This document shows positions 1 to 8,582 of a stretch of 64,000 nt of DNA, piece after piece. How positions within the stretch are numbered: the first letter of the stretch is position 1; each line of letters starts with the position of its first letter. The stretch spans positions 3,968,001 through 4,032,000 of the forward strand of contig OZ257155.1 in assembly GCA_965279355.1 (NCBI GenBank). The letters are read 5' to 3'. A program made the translations under genes and the position numbers. A model generated the notes under the pieces. It did no database searches, was not told the origin of the DNA, and saw nothing but the letters and a program-made list of their open reading frames with translations. This DNA comes from G965279355 sp965279355. GTDB taxonomy: Bacteria > Pseudomonadota > Alphaproteobacteria > CACIAM-22H2.

Positions 1-401
1 TCGAGTTCCTGCGGTGAAAGCTGTGCCGCGGTTTCGCCGACGGTCTCGCGGCGGAAGCAGAAGCGGCAATAGACGGCACAGGTATGGGTCGGCGTTAGTA
101 GTACGCGGTCGGGGTAACGATGAACGATGCCCTTCACCGGCGAGAACCGCGTATCGCCGATCGGATCGGCGCGTTCGTCCGGCGTCGTTTCCAGCTCCTT
201 CGCCGAGGGCAGGAATTGCGCGGCAATCGGATCGTCCGGCGCGGTGCCGATCAGGTCCAGCATCGGCGGCGTCACGGCAACGGCGTAGCGTTCAGCGACA
301 CGATCGATCTCCGCTGCCTTTTCGGGATTAGCCAGGCCGGCGCGTTGAAAATCTGCGCCGTTGCGCGCGGTGCGACGGGCAGGGGGGATGGAGCCATCCA
401 T
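1..401 (-). CDS. epmB: EF-P beta-lysylation protein, lysine 2,3-aminomutase family (partial)
   Basis: This is the first 133 codons of a KamA-family radical SAM enzyme; the rest lies beyond the left edge. The radical SAM cluster motif CAVYCRFC (Cys108, Cys112, Cys115) is preceded by a GDTRFSPVKGIVHRYPDR stretch typical of lysine 2,3-aminomutases. EpmB isomerises (S)-alpha-lysine to (R)-beta-lysine, which EpmA attaches to elongation factor P. The ATG at 401 lies one base after the epmA stop, with GGAGAG inside the end of epmA as ribosome site, so the two genes are translationally coupled. The pairing with epmA is the main reason for EpmB rather than a catabolic aminomutase. Confidence 0.88.
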   Translation of the reverse strand, partial: MDGSIPPARRTARNGADFQRAGLANPEKAAEIDRVAERYAVAVTPPMLDLIGTAPDDPIAAQFLPSAKELETTPDERADPIGDTRFSPVKGIVHRYPDRVLLTPTHTCAVYCRFCFRRETVGETAAQLSPQEL

Positions 402-402
402 G

Positions 403-1479
403 TCACTCTCCTTGGGCGCCGGGTTCTTCAGCGGTAGCGACCGGGGCCCACAACACATCTTCTATCCGGTTGGCGCCCGTGGCCAGCATCACGAGACGGT
501 CGAACCCAAGCGCAATGCCCGCCGTCGGCGGCAGGCCGTGCGTCAGGGCCGCCAGAAAATCCTCATCGATGGGATAACGCTCACTATAGAGCTTCTGCTT
601 CAGGTCCATGTCGGCGGTGAATCGCTGGCGCTGTATCTCGGCATCGGTCAGCTCGCCAAACGCATTGGCCAGTTCCAGCCCGCAGACGTAAAGCTCGAAC
701 CGCTCGCACAGACGCGGATCGCTTTCCTTAGGTCGCGACAGCGCCGCCATCGAGACCGGATAATCGTAGAGAATGGTCGGCCGCTCGACACCCAGCTTCG
801 GCTCGATGCGTTCGAGGAAGATACGGAAGAAGAGATCGTCCCAGCGGTCGCCGTCATGCGGCGCGATGCCTGTGGGTGCCGCAGCCGCTGCCAGGAGTTC
901 GAGCGACGGCTGAAGCGGATCGGGTGCCGTCGCCAGGACATCGATGCCAGTGTAGCGCATGAATGCGTCGGCGACGCTCAGCCGTTCCGCCGGCAGATGC
1001 GGATCGCAGAACCGGCCCTGCCATTTCAGGGTGGTGACCCGCGCGGCGCCGGCGGTGCTCCACAGGAGGCTTTCGCAGTCGCGCATCAGAGTCTCGTAAC
1101 CGTCATTCGCGCGATACCATTCCAGCATCGTGAACTCAGGATGATGCGTGGCGGAACGCTCGGCGTTGCGGTGGACGCGCGCGAGCTGGAAGATTTTCTC
1201 CATTCCGGCCGCCAACAGCTTTTTCATCGAGAATTCGGGCGAGGTGTGGAGATAGAGCGGGCGGCCCTGTGCGGCGCCGGGTTCCTTCAATTCGGTACGG
1301 AAGGCGACGAGGTGCGGTTCCAGCCCCGGCGAGACCTGCAGCGCCGGCGTCTCCACCTCGATGAAATCGAGGGCGTTGAAATGCGCGCGCGTCGCCTTGA
1401 CGATGCGGGCACGCGTCTCAAGATATGGGCGCCGAACGGCGAAACGGTCGGGTCGCCACCAGGGCGTGTTTGAACTCAT
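403..1479 (-). CDS. epmA: Elongation factor P--(R)-beta-lysine ligase
   Basis: A 358-residue class II lysyl-tRNA-synthetase paralogue (also called GenX, PoxA or YjeA) that lacks the anticodon-binding domain. It activates beta-lysine with ATP and ligates it to a conserved lysine of EF-P. Visible motifs are the class II motif 2 region (TSPEFSMKKLLAAGMEKIFQ... RNAE ...HHPEFTMLEWY) and motif 3 near the C-terminus (GIALGFDRLVML). Length matches the family (about 325-360). It sits between an unknown gene (10-base gap) and epmB. EF-P itself is not in the window. Confidence 0.95.
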   Translation of the reverse strand: MSSNTPWWRPDRFAVRRPYLETRARIVKATRAHFNALDFIEVETPALQVSPGLEPHLVAFRTELKEPGAAQGRPLYLHTSPEFSMKKLLAAGMEKIFQLARVHRNAERSATHHPEFTMLEWYRANDGYETLMRDCESLLWSTAGAARVTTLKWQGRFCDPHLPAERLSVADAFMRYTGIDVLATAPDPLQPSLELLAAAAAPTGIAPHDGDRWDDLFFRIFLERIEPKLGVERPTILYDYPVSMAALSRPKESDPRLCERFELYVCGLELANAFGELTDAEIQRQRFTADMDLKQKLYSERYPIDEDFLAALTHGLPPTAGIALGFDRLVMLATGANRIEDVLWAPVATAEEPGAQGE

Positions 1480-1488
1480 CGGCGGCGC

Positions 1489-1908
1489 CTATACGCCGCG
1501 CAGCCAGCGGCGGCAAGCCTCGCTGGGGTCGCGGGCGCCGCGCAGTTCGAGCCCCGGCTCGACATCGCGGATCACACGCAATCCCGCCTGCTGCGCCATA
1601 TCGGTCAGTCGTTCGAACGTGTCTTCCGGCCCGGTGAAACGCAGCACCAGTTTACGACGCTCCGGCGTGTGCCAGCGAATCGCCGCCAGCACATGGCCCG
1701 GCGCCTCGCCGCAATCGAGAATCGCCGTCAAGGCGACGGCTGGAAATTCATCCGCCGCGGTCGCCACCATTTCGCCGAACCACGCAACGCCGCCGTAACT
1801 GCCGGCACCGGGCCCGCTGATCAGTGTAAGGGGAATGCCAAGCTCAGCGGCGACCGCGAGGGCCGTCCGCGCGTGTTCGATTGCGTGAATGACAATCGGC
1901 CCGGCCAC
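1489..1908 (-). CDS. Conserved hypothetical protein between ybjQ and epmA
   Basis: A 139-residue soluble protein I do not recognise. It has an alpha/beta appearance: an N-terminal HAxEHARTALAVAAELGIPLTL segment, a glycine-rich loop (SGPGAGSYGG), then AILDCGEAPGHVLAAIRWH and a C-terminal RDPSEACRRWL. No signal peptide or membrane segment is seen. The GTG start at 1908 abuts the TGA stop of the upstream ybjQ-type gene with no intervening base, so translation is almost certainly coupled. Its position in one run with epmA-epmB suggests a linked role, but none can be assigned from sequence. Confidence 0.8.
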   Translation of the reverse strand: MAGPIVIHAIEHARTALAVAAELGIPLTLISGPGAGSYGGVAWFGEMVATAADEFPAVALTAILDCGEAPGHVLAAIRWHTPERRKLVLRFTGPEDTFERLTDMAQQAGLRVIRDVEPGLELRGARDPSEACRRWLRGV

Positions 1909-2232
1909 TCAGGCGAGCTTCACCGCGGTGCCGTTCGCCGAGACCATGAGGATGCTCTTGTCGTCGGCGCTGATCACCTCGTAATCAAGGTCGATGCCGA
2001 CGATCGCATCAGCGCCGAGTTCCTTCGCCTTTTCGGCCAGGTCGTTCAGCGCTTCCTGCTTGGCGTCAGCGAAGACTTTTTCATAGCCGCGAACCCGCCC
2101 GCCGACAACGTCCCGCACCTTGGCGAACATGTCGCGAAACATGTTGGTGCCCATCACCGCATCGGCGGCGACGATGCCGAGATAGGTGGCGACCTTTCGC
2201 CCTTCAACCGTGTCTGTTGTTGTGAGAATCAT
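1909..2232 (-). CDS. YbjQ/UPF0145 family protein
   Basis: A 107-residue protein matching the YbjQ (UPF0145, putative heavy-metal-binding) family: starts MILTTTDTVEGRKVATYLGIV, continues GTNMFRDMFAKVRDVVGGRV and ends with the family-like ELGADAIVGIDLDYE segment. These proteins form pentameric rings; the biochemical role is unsettled. It is the first gene after the gap terminator on this strand and begins the probable run ybjQ-unknown-epmA-epmB. ATG start at 2232. Confidence 0.9.
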   Translation of the reverse strand: MILTTTDTVEGRKVATYLGIVAADAVMGTNMFRDMFAKVRDVVGGRVRGYEKVFADAKQEALNDLAEKAKELGADAIVGIDLDYEVISADDKSILMVSANGTAVKLA

Positions 2233-2278
2233 GGGTTCCTCCGGCCTTTCTGCGATGCGGGAGCACCATAAAGCCCGT

Positions 2279-2359
2279 TGTCATCCCGGCCAAGCGCAGC
2301 GCGAGCCGGGATCCATGGTGCTGCCGGTGCTAGGATTCCGCATCAAGCACGGGATGACA
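2279..2359. repeat. Palindromic intergenic element (REP-like)
   Basis: An 81-base element bounded by a perfect 10-base inverted repeat, TGTCATCCCG (2279-2288) and CGGGATGACA (2350-2359). A second nested pair, CCCGGC (2285-2290) and GCCGGG (2305-2310), folds the left half. The wording (TCATCCCGG...CCGGGATCCATGG...GGGATGACA) resembles extragenic palindromes common in alphaproteobacteria. A degenerate relative is seen at about 6668-6693 after zapA. It lies between ybjQ and the gap terminator. Confidence 0.7.
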
Positions 2360-2365
2360 GGGGCG

Positions 2366-2400
2366 AAAAAAAGGGGCGGACCCGAAGGTCCGCCCTTTAG
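2366..2400 (-). terminator. Intrinsic terminator of gap
   Basis: Read on the minus strand just after the gap stop, GGGCGGACC-TTCG-GGTCCGCCC forms a GC-rich stem closed by a UUCG tetraloop, followed by a run of seven T. One extra G makes a single bulge. This is a textbook factor-independent terminator. Confidence 0.9.
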
Positions 2401-2417
2401 CTCGCGAAGGACTTACG

Positions 2418-3428
<1,011 letters not shown>

Positions 3429-3459
3429 AATTCCCCTTCCGTAACTGACTACCGCTTTC

Positions 3460-5496
3460 CTACATAAGCTTCTTTGCGGCGGCTACAACCGCTTCCGGCG
3501 TGACATTGAAATGCCTGAAGAGATCCGCGGCAGGGGCGGAGGCCCCGAACCCGGTCATGCCCACGAAAGAACTGTTGGCACCCATGACTTGTTCCCAGCC
3601 CATCCGGACGCCCGCTTCGACCACCACGCGGGCCATGCGGGCGCCGCCCAGCACTTCCCGCTTGTACTTGGCGGTCTGCTTCTCGAAGAGGGAGAGGCAG
3701 GGCATGGAGACCACGGCCGCCTTGATCCCGTCGGCCGCCAGCATCTCGCGGGCCTTCATGGCCAGCGCGACTTCCGAGCCGGTGGCGATCAGGGTGACCT
3801 GGCGCTCGCCGTCGGCTTCGGCCAGCACGTAGCCACCGCGGGCCGACAGGTTCTCACCTGGGGTCGTGCGCAGGGTCGGCAGGTTCTGGCGGGTGAGGGC
3901 GAGGACCGTCGGGCCGTCCGTCGTCTCCAGCGCCGCCTGCCAGCATTCCAGCGTCTCGACCGCATCGCCGGGGCGCATGACCTGGACATTGGGCATGCAG
4001 CGCAGGGCCGCCAGATGCTCGACCGGCTGATGCGTCGGCCCGTCTTCGCCAAGGCCGATGGAATCGTGCGTCATGACATAGACGACGCGGATGCCCATCA
4101 GTGCCGAGAGTCTGATCGAAGGACGGCAGTAATCGGTGAAGACCAGAAACGTGCCGCCGTAGGGAATGAGGCCGCCATGCAGCGCCATGCCGTTCATCGC
4201 CGCGGCCATGCCGTGCTCGCGCACGCCGTAATAGATGTAACGGCCGGAGAAATCCTCCGGCGTCACCGGCGTCTGGCTCTTGGCCTTGGTGTTGTTCGAG
4301 CCCGTGAGATCAGCGGAACCGCCGATCAGCTCGGGGATCGCGGCGCAGAGCGTGTCGAGCGCGTTCTGCGAGGCGATGCGGGTCGCGATGTTGGGCTTCT
4401 CGCTGAGGATCTTCGCCTTCAGCTCGTCGACTTTCGCCACCCAGTCCTTGGGCAGCTTGCCGTCGATGCGGCGGCGGAATTCCGCGCGCTGTTCGGCGGG
4501 AAGTGCGCCCAGGCGGCGCTGCCAGCCCGAGCGGGAAGACGCTGCCTTGCGGCCGATCGCGCGCCAGCGCTCCAGCACGGCGTCGGGGATTTCAAACGGC
4601 GCATGGCTCCAGCCGAGCCGCTCGCGGGCACCGGCAATTTCCGCAGCGCCCAGCGGTGAGCCGTGCGAGGCGGAGGTACCGGCCTTGGTCGGCGCGCCGT
4701 AGGCAATGGTCGTGCGGCAGGCGATCAGGGTCGGGCGGTCGGACTTACGCGCGGCTTCGAGGGTCGCGGCAATCGCATCGGGGGCGTGGCCATCGACGGC
4801 CAGCGTGTTCCAGCCCGATGCGGCGAAGCGCTGCAGCTGGTCGTCGGAGACCGAGAGATCCGTCGGGCCGTCGATCGAGATGTGATTGTCGTCAAACAGC
4901 ACGATCAGCTTGTTGAGGCGCAGATGGCCAGCCAGCGAGATCGCCTCGTGGCTGATGCCTTCCATCAGGCAACCGTCGCCGGCGATGACGTAGGTGTAGT
5001 GGTCGACAACGGTCTGACCGAACTGCGCTGCCAGCAGCTTTTCCGCAATCGCCATGCCGACAGCATTGCCAAGGCCCTGGCCGAGCGGGCCGGTCGTCGT
5101 CTCGACACCGGCGGTGTGGCCGTATTCCGGATGGCCGGCGGTCTTCGAGCCCAGCTGGCGGAAGCGCTTGATCTCTTCCAGCGTCATCTCCGGATAGCCG
5201 GTGAGATAAAGCAGGGCGTAAATCAGCATCGAGCCGTGGCCGGCCGACAGGATGAAACGATCGCGATCGGGCCATTTCGGGTCGGTCGGATCGAACTTCA
5301 GGAATTTCTCGAATAGCACCGTGGCGACATCGGCCATGCCCATCGGCATGCCGGGATGGCCGGACTTCGCCTGTTCGACGGCATCCATCGCCAGGGCGCG
5401 GATCGCATTGGCGAGTTCGGCATGTTCGCGGGATTGGGTGGTGTTCAGCGGCGGGACGGCGCCGGAAACAGGAAGGGTCGATGGCTGGGAGCTCAT
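3460..5496 (-). CDS. tkt: Transketolase
   Basis: A thiamine-diphosphate enzyme of the pentose phosphate pathway. Read from ATG 5496 it is 678 residues, close to the usual 660-690. Recognisable pieces are the N-terminal KSGHPGMPMGMAD, the ThDP-binding GDGCLMEGISHEA, and the central YYGVREHGMAAAMNGMALHGG with its catalytic glutamate. An upstream in-frame ATG at 5550 would add 18 poorly family-like residues (Arg/Pro/Cys-rich), so the inner start MSSQPS is preferred, although only a weak GGA lies before it. Cotranscribed with gap. Confidence 0.95.
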   Translation of the reverse strand: MSSQPSTLPVSGAVPPLNTTQSREHAELANAIRALAMDAVEQAKSGHPGMPMGMADVATVLFEKFLKFDPTDPKWPDRDRFILSAGHGSMLIYALLYLTGYPEMTLEEIKRFRQLGSKTAGHPEYGHTAGVETTTGPLGQGLGNAVGMAIAEKLLAAQFGQTVVDHYTYVIAGDGCLMEGISHEAISLAGHLRLNKLIVLFDDNHISIDGPTDLSVSDDQLQRFAASGWNTLAVDGHAPDAIAATLEAARKSDRPTLIACRTTIAYGAPTKAGTSASHGSPLGAAEIAGARERLGWSHAPFEIPDAVLERWRAIGRKAASSRSGWQRRLGALPAEQRAEFRRRIDGKLPKDWVAKVDELKAKILSEKPNIATRIASQNALDTLCAAIPELIGGSADLTGSNNTKAKSQTPVTPEDFSGRYIYYGVREHGMAAAMNGMALHGGLIPYGGTFLVFTDYCRPSIRLSALMGIRVVYVMTHDSIGLGEDGPTHQPVEHLAALRCMPNVQVMRPGDAVETLECWQAALETTDGPTVLALTRQNLPTLRTTPGENLSARGGYVLAEADGERQVTLIATGSEVALAMKAREMLAADGIKAAVVSMPCLSLFEKQTAKYKREVLGGARMARVVVEAGVRMGWEQVMGANSSFVGMTGFGASAPAADLFRHFNVTPEAVVAAAKKLM

Positions 5497-5568
5497 CCGA
5501 ATCCAGTCGTGGCGAGGAGGGGGAAAACGGCGGCAACATGCGCCGCGCACCCTTCGCCCGTCAACAGT

Positions 5569-5592
5569 TTCGCCTGTGAATATCTAGGCGAA
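5569..5592. promoter_or_regulatory. Inverted repeat upstream of tkt
   Basis: A perfect 7-base inverted repeat TTCGCCT (5569-5575) and AGGCGAA (5586-5592) with a 10-base spacer lies in the divergent gap between tkt and the plus-strand coiled-coil gene. Size and position fit an operator for either gene, but no regulator can be named. Confidence 0.35.
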
Positions 5593-5652
5593 TTTGACGC
5601 GGCATCGCCGCCCGACCTAATCTTGCGGAAACCCACGCCATGAGGTCACGAA

Positions 5653-5895
5653 GTGAGCCGAGTCGTCGAAGCGCACGCTCGCCTGGAAGCCGCCTTGCAG
5701 CGTCTCGATGCCGCCCTCCAGGGCTGGGAAGCGAGCGCCAGGGTCGCGACGGAGTCACGCGACCGGCAGATCGCGGCCTTGCTGGCCGAACTGGCGGCGG
5801 TGCGTCAGGAACGTGATTCCCTGGGCAGCGTTGCAGAGGCAGCCGCGACACGCATCGATGCCGTCATGGATCGCCTGCGAACTTCGCAAAACTGA
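5653..5895 (+). CDS. Small coiled-coil protein (DUF4164-like)
   Basis: An 80-residue, heptad-rich, Ala/Arg/Glu-rich protein with no membrane segment, predicted to be one long helix. It begins with GTG at 5653 and ends 33 bases before the zapA ATG. Small coiled-coil proteins of this kind commonly precede zapA in alphaproteobacteria, so a role with ZapA at the division site is a reasonable inference. Family assignment rests on size, composition and position only. Confidence 0.75.
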   Translation: MSRVVEAHARLEAALQRLDAALQGWEASARVATESRDRQIAALLAELAAVRQERDSLGSVAEAAATRIDAVMDRLRTSQN

Positions 5896-5928
5896 GTTTT
5901 TTTGAGCGAACTGAGCGAACTGAGCGCC

Positions 5929-6657
5929 ATGCCCCAGGTCAACGTCACCATCCACAATCGCCCCTATCAGATCGCCTGCGAAGACGGTGAGGAGGCGCAT
6001 GTCCGCAAGCTCGCCGATTACATCGACCGACGCGTTTCGGATCTTGCCCAGAAATCCGGCGTGCCGGGACCGGCCGGCCAGATCACCGAGGCGCGACTGC
6101 TCGTCATGGCGTCGCTGCTGATCGCCGACGAACTCGGCGACGCCTATGACGATCTCGAGGAACTGCGCAAAGCGCCGCCGAAAACCGTCCCCGATCCGGC
6201 CACGGTGAAGATGGCGGAAGAGGCGCGTGGCGCTGCATCGGCTGCGAAGGCACAACTCGCAGAAGCAGAAACGGCGACCCGCAATGCCATCGCGCGTGCG
6301 GCGGAGGCAGAGAATGTCAGGCGCGCCGCCGAGGTCGAGGCGGATACGGCACGCAAGGCGCTTGCCGACCTTGAAACGCGCCTTTCCACGATGGAGCAGA
6401 ACCAGCGCGCGATCGAGACGCATGCCACGCAGGCAGAAGCAGCGCTGCAGTCGGCATCGGCGAAGATCATGGAGCTTGAAGAAGCAGTCCGCAGCGCCGA
6501 GGCGGAGAAGACATCGATCCGCGCCGCCATTGCCTCGCTCAGCCTGCAGAACCAGACCGCCCATGCGGAAGAGGAAAGCGTCGCTGACGGGATCGATAGC
6601 CTGGCGTCGCGGATCGAAACCATGGCCGACCGGCTGGAGCGCGCCACCGCGCGGTGA
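5929..6657 (+). CDS. zapA: Cell division protein ZapA with long coiled-coil extension
   Basis: The first 100 residues match ZapA, which cross-links FtsZ filaments at the Z-ring: MPQVNVTIHNRPYQIACEDG, then HVRKLADYIDRRV and the LLVMASLLIADELGDAYDDL helix. The remaining roughly 140 residues form an Ala/Glu-rich coiled coil that typical ZapA (about 100-110 residues) lacks. ATG 5929 is chosen; an in-frame TTG at 5902 would add nine residues encoded by a tandem GAGCGAACT repeat and is less family-like. It precedes 6S RNA and fau, a widely conserved order. Confidence 0.88.
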   Translation: MPQVNVTIHNRPYQIACEDGEEAHVRKLADYIDRRVSDLAQKSGVPGPAGQITEARLLVMASLLIADELGDAYDDLEELRKAPPKTVPDPATVKMAEEARGAASAAKAQLAEAETATRNAIARAAEAENVRRAAEVEADTARKALADLETRLSTMEQNQRAIETHATQAEAALQSASAKIMELEEAVRSAEAEKTSIRAAIASLSLQNQTAHAEEESVADGIDSLASRIETMADRLERATAR

Positions 6658-6667
6658 TGGACGGACG

Positions 6668-6693
6668 GATGCCGGCTCAAGGCTGGCATGACG
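6668..6693. repeat. Degenerate copy of the REP-like palindrome
   Basis: GATGCCGGCTCAAGGCTGGCATGACG immediately after zapA forms an imperfect hairpin (GCCGG..CTGGC) and resembles the ends of the element at 2279-2359. It may also help terminate zapA transcription. Confidence 0.35.
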
Positions 6694-6750
6694 TAATTGG
6701 AGCATCCGTCTTGTAGGCGGGGCCGTTCGAGCTTACTTTCCCGGTTGGAC

Positions 6751-6903
6751 GGGGCTGCGGAGTGCGTCAGGCAACGCTATCCCTGGGGCTATAAGTATCT
6801 CTAGGGAGCTGTCCCTGCTGAACCCTTGGGTTTGGACACATGGCGCCCACCTGCTGCTGCAGGCCACAGAGGATACAAACGTCAACGGCTGCTGTGGCTC
6901 CGT
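6751..6903 (+). ncRNA. ssrS: 6S RNA
   Basis: The stretch between zapA and fau carries alphaproteobacterial 6S RNA signatures: GGGGCTATAAGTATCTCTAG then GGGAGCTGTCCCTG, GCGCCCACCTGCTGCTGCAGG, GAGGATACAAACGTCAACGG and CTGCTGTGGCTCC. The 5' segment near 6751 (GGGGCTGCGG...GTCAGGCAAC) can pair with the 3' GTCAACGGCTGCTGTGGCTCC, enclosing the central bulge that mimics an open promoter and binds sigma-70 RNA polymerase. Exact ends are estimated from the closing stem. Confidence 0.9.
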
Positions 6904-6946
6904 CCATCCTCTCTTTCGCGCCGTTCGCGCGCAAATCATCCAAGCC

Positions 6947-7564
6947 ATGATCGACATCAACGAGGAAAAGCGCGCGCTTCGGGTCAAGGCGGCGGAAGCA
7001 CGGCGGATCGCGCATGCCGCCGATCAGCGCGGCCAGGCCGCACATCTGATAGCCAAACATTTCCTCAGTGCGGTGGAGATTCCGGTGGCCGCGACAATCG
7101 GCGGCTATTGGCCGATCGGCACGGAACTCGATGTGCGTCCGCTGCTGGAGATGCTGCACGAGCGCGGCCATGTCTGCGGCCTTCCTGTCGTGCGCCGGCG
7201 TCAGCCGCTTATCTTTCATCGCTGGACACCCGCGACACGCCTGGAGCCTGGAATCTTCGGTATCCATATGCCGGATCAGCACACGCCTGAAGTCGTTCCG
7301 GATGTCCTTTTAGTGCCGATGATCGCCTATGATTCGCACGGGCGGCGTCTTGGTTATGGCGGCGGCTATATCGACCGCACCATTCCGGCGATCCGTGCCC
7401 GCAAGAAATTGCTGACCGTCGGCATCGCCTATGCGGCGCAACAGGTTGCAACGGTCCCAACGGATGCGTATGACCAGCCGCTGGATTGGATTGTGACGGA
7501 ACGCGGCGCGCAGCGTATCGAGCGCCGCCGCTTTCCCTGGCTGCGGCGGTTTTTCGAGACATGA
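6947..7564 (+). CDS. fau: 5-formyltetrahydrofolate cyclo-ligase
   Basis: A 205-residue enzyme (YgfA/MTHFS) that converts 5-formyl-THF to 5,10-methenyl-THF with ATP. Diagnostic motifs: the N-terminal KRALRVKAAEARR, GGYWPIGTELDVRPLL, and the substrate/ATP loop LGYGGGYIDRT near residue 139. It lies directly downstream of 6S RNA; processing of a joint ssrS-fau transcript is known in gammaproteobacteria and possible here. Its stop overlaps the next start (ATGA), so the two are coupled. Confidence 0.95.
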   Translation: MIDINEEKRALRVKAAEARRIAHAADQRGQAAHLIAKHFLSAVEIPVAATIGGYWPIGTELDVRPLLEMLHERGHVCGLPVVRRRQPLIFHRWTPATRLEPGIFGIHMPDQHTPEVVPDVLLVPMIAYDSHGRRLGYGGGYIDRTIPAIRARKKLLTVGIAYAAQQVATVPTDAYDQPLDWIVTERGAQRIERRRFPWLRRFFET

Positions 7565-8376
7565 AGGTTTTGTTCTGCGGTGACATTGTCGGCCGGTCCG
7601 GTCGCGAGGCTGTGCTGACGCACGTCCCGGAATTGCGGCGGTCGCTCGATCTCGACTTCGTCTTTGCCAATGGCGAGAACGCGGCTGGCGGCTTCGGTAT
7701 CACGGCGGCGATTGCTCGGGAGTTCTATGCCGCTGGCGTCGACTGCATCACCACCGGCAATCACGTCTGGGACCAGCGCGAGATCATCCCGCATATCGAA
7801 GGCGACGCGAAGCTGCTTCGTCCCGCCAATTTTCCCAAGGGCACCCCGGGCAAGGGAATTGGCGTCTATTCCGCGCGCAACGGCGCGCGCGTCGTGGTCT
7901 GCAATCTCATGACCCGGCTGTTCATGGACCCGCTCGACGACCCGTTTCAGTCGCTGGAGGCGCTGCTGGCGCAGCATCGCCTGGGACCGGGTGGCGCGTC
8001 GGCCATCCTGATCGACCTGCATGGCGAGGCGACGTCCGAAAAACAGGCGCTGGGGTATCTGGCGGATGGCAGGGCGTCGCTGGTGGTTGGTTCGCACAGC
8101 CATGTGCCGACCGCCGATGCCCGCGTGATGCCCGGCGGCACCGGTTACCAGACCGATGCCGGGATGTGCGGTGACTATGATTCGATCATCGGCATGAAAA
8201 AGGACGTCGCGGCCGCGCGGTTTGTGCGGAAGATGCCAGGCGAGCGCCTCTCGCCAGCCGACGGGCCAGGGACCCTGTGCGGCATCTTCGCCGAGCTCGA
8301 CGCCACGACTGGGCTGACCCGGCGGATCGCCCCGGTGCGGCTGGGCGGGGCGCTCCAGCAGACCCTGCCTAACTAG
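7561..8376 (+). CDS. YmdB-type metallophosphoesterase (TIGR00282 family)
   Basis: 271 residues, starting at the ATG overlapping the fau stop (MKVLFCGDIVGRSGREAV). Metal ligands of the calcineurin-like fold are visible: GDIVG, NGENAAGGFG, TTGNHVWD, DLHGEATSEKQA and VGSHSHVPTAD. Members of this family hydrolyse 2',3'-cyclic AMP or other phosphodiesters. The more upstream open frame (from 7486) runs inside fau and lacks family similarity. Cotranscribed with fau. Confidence 0.92.
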   Translation: MKVLFCGDIVGRSGREAVLTHVPELRRSLDLDFVFANGENAAGGFGITAAIAREFYAAGVDCITTGNHVWDQREIIPHIEGDAKLLRPANFPKGTPGKGIGVYSARNGARVVVCNLMTRLFMDPLDDPFQSLEALLAQHRLGPGGASAILIDLHGEATSEKQALGYLADGRASLVVGSHSHVPTADARVMPGGTGYQTDAGMCGDYDSIIGMKKDVAAARFVRKMPGERLSPADGPGTLCGIFAELDATTGLTRRIAPVRLGGALQQTLPN

Positions 8377-8384
8377 TTCGGGGT

Positions 8385-8416
8385 ATTGGGCCTCGCGGCG
8401 GGGCTGAGGCCCCAAT
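8385..8416 (+). terminator. Hairpin after the phosphoesterase gene
   Basis: ATTGGGCCTC and GAGGCCCCAAT pair around an 11-base loop with a single bulge, nine bases after the stop. No T-run follows, so it is at best a weak or Rho-assisted terminator. Confidence 0.45.
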
Positions 8417-8582
8417 CCCGCCATATTGGTCTGTTAGCTGAGATTTGCTCGCACAGACCTATGAATTAGCACCAGATTTGGTATATGTTCCCAGCCTGTT
8501 CCCACAGGGGTAGAGGCTGCGGGCGGCAACGACCAGAATTGGCCGCGACTGCAGGATTCCACAGACGCGTTTTGGAAACGAC

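Noticed and set aside
361..1473. Plus-strand frame of 370 codons
   Set aside because: Exact antisense of epmA, which has clear class II synthetase motifs.
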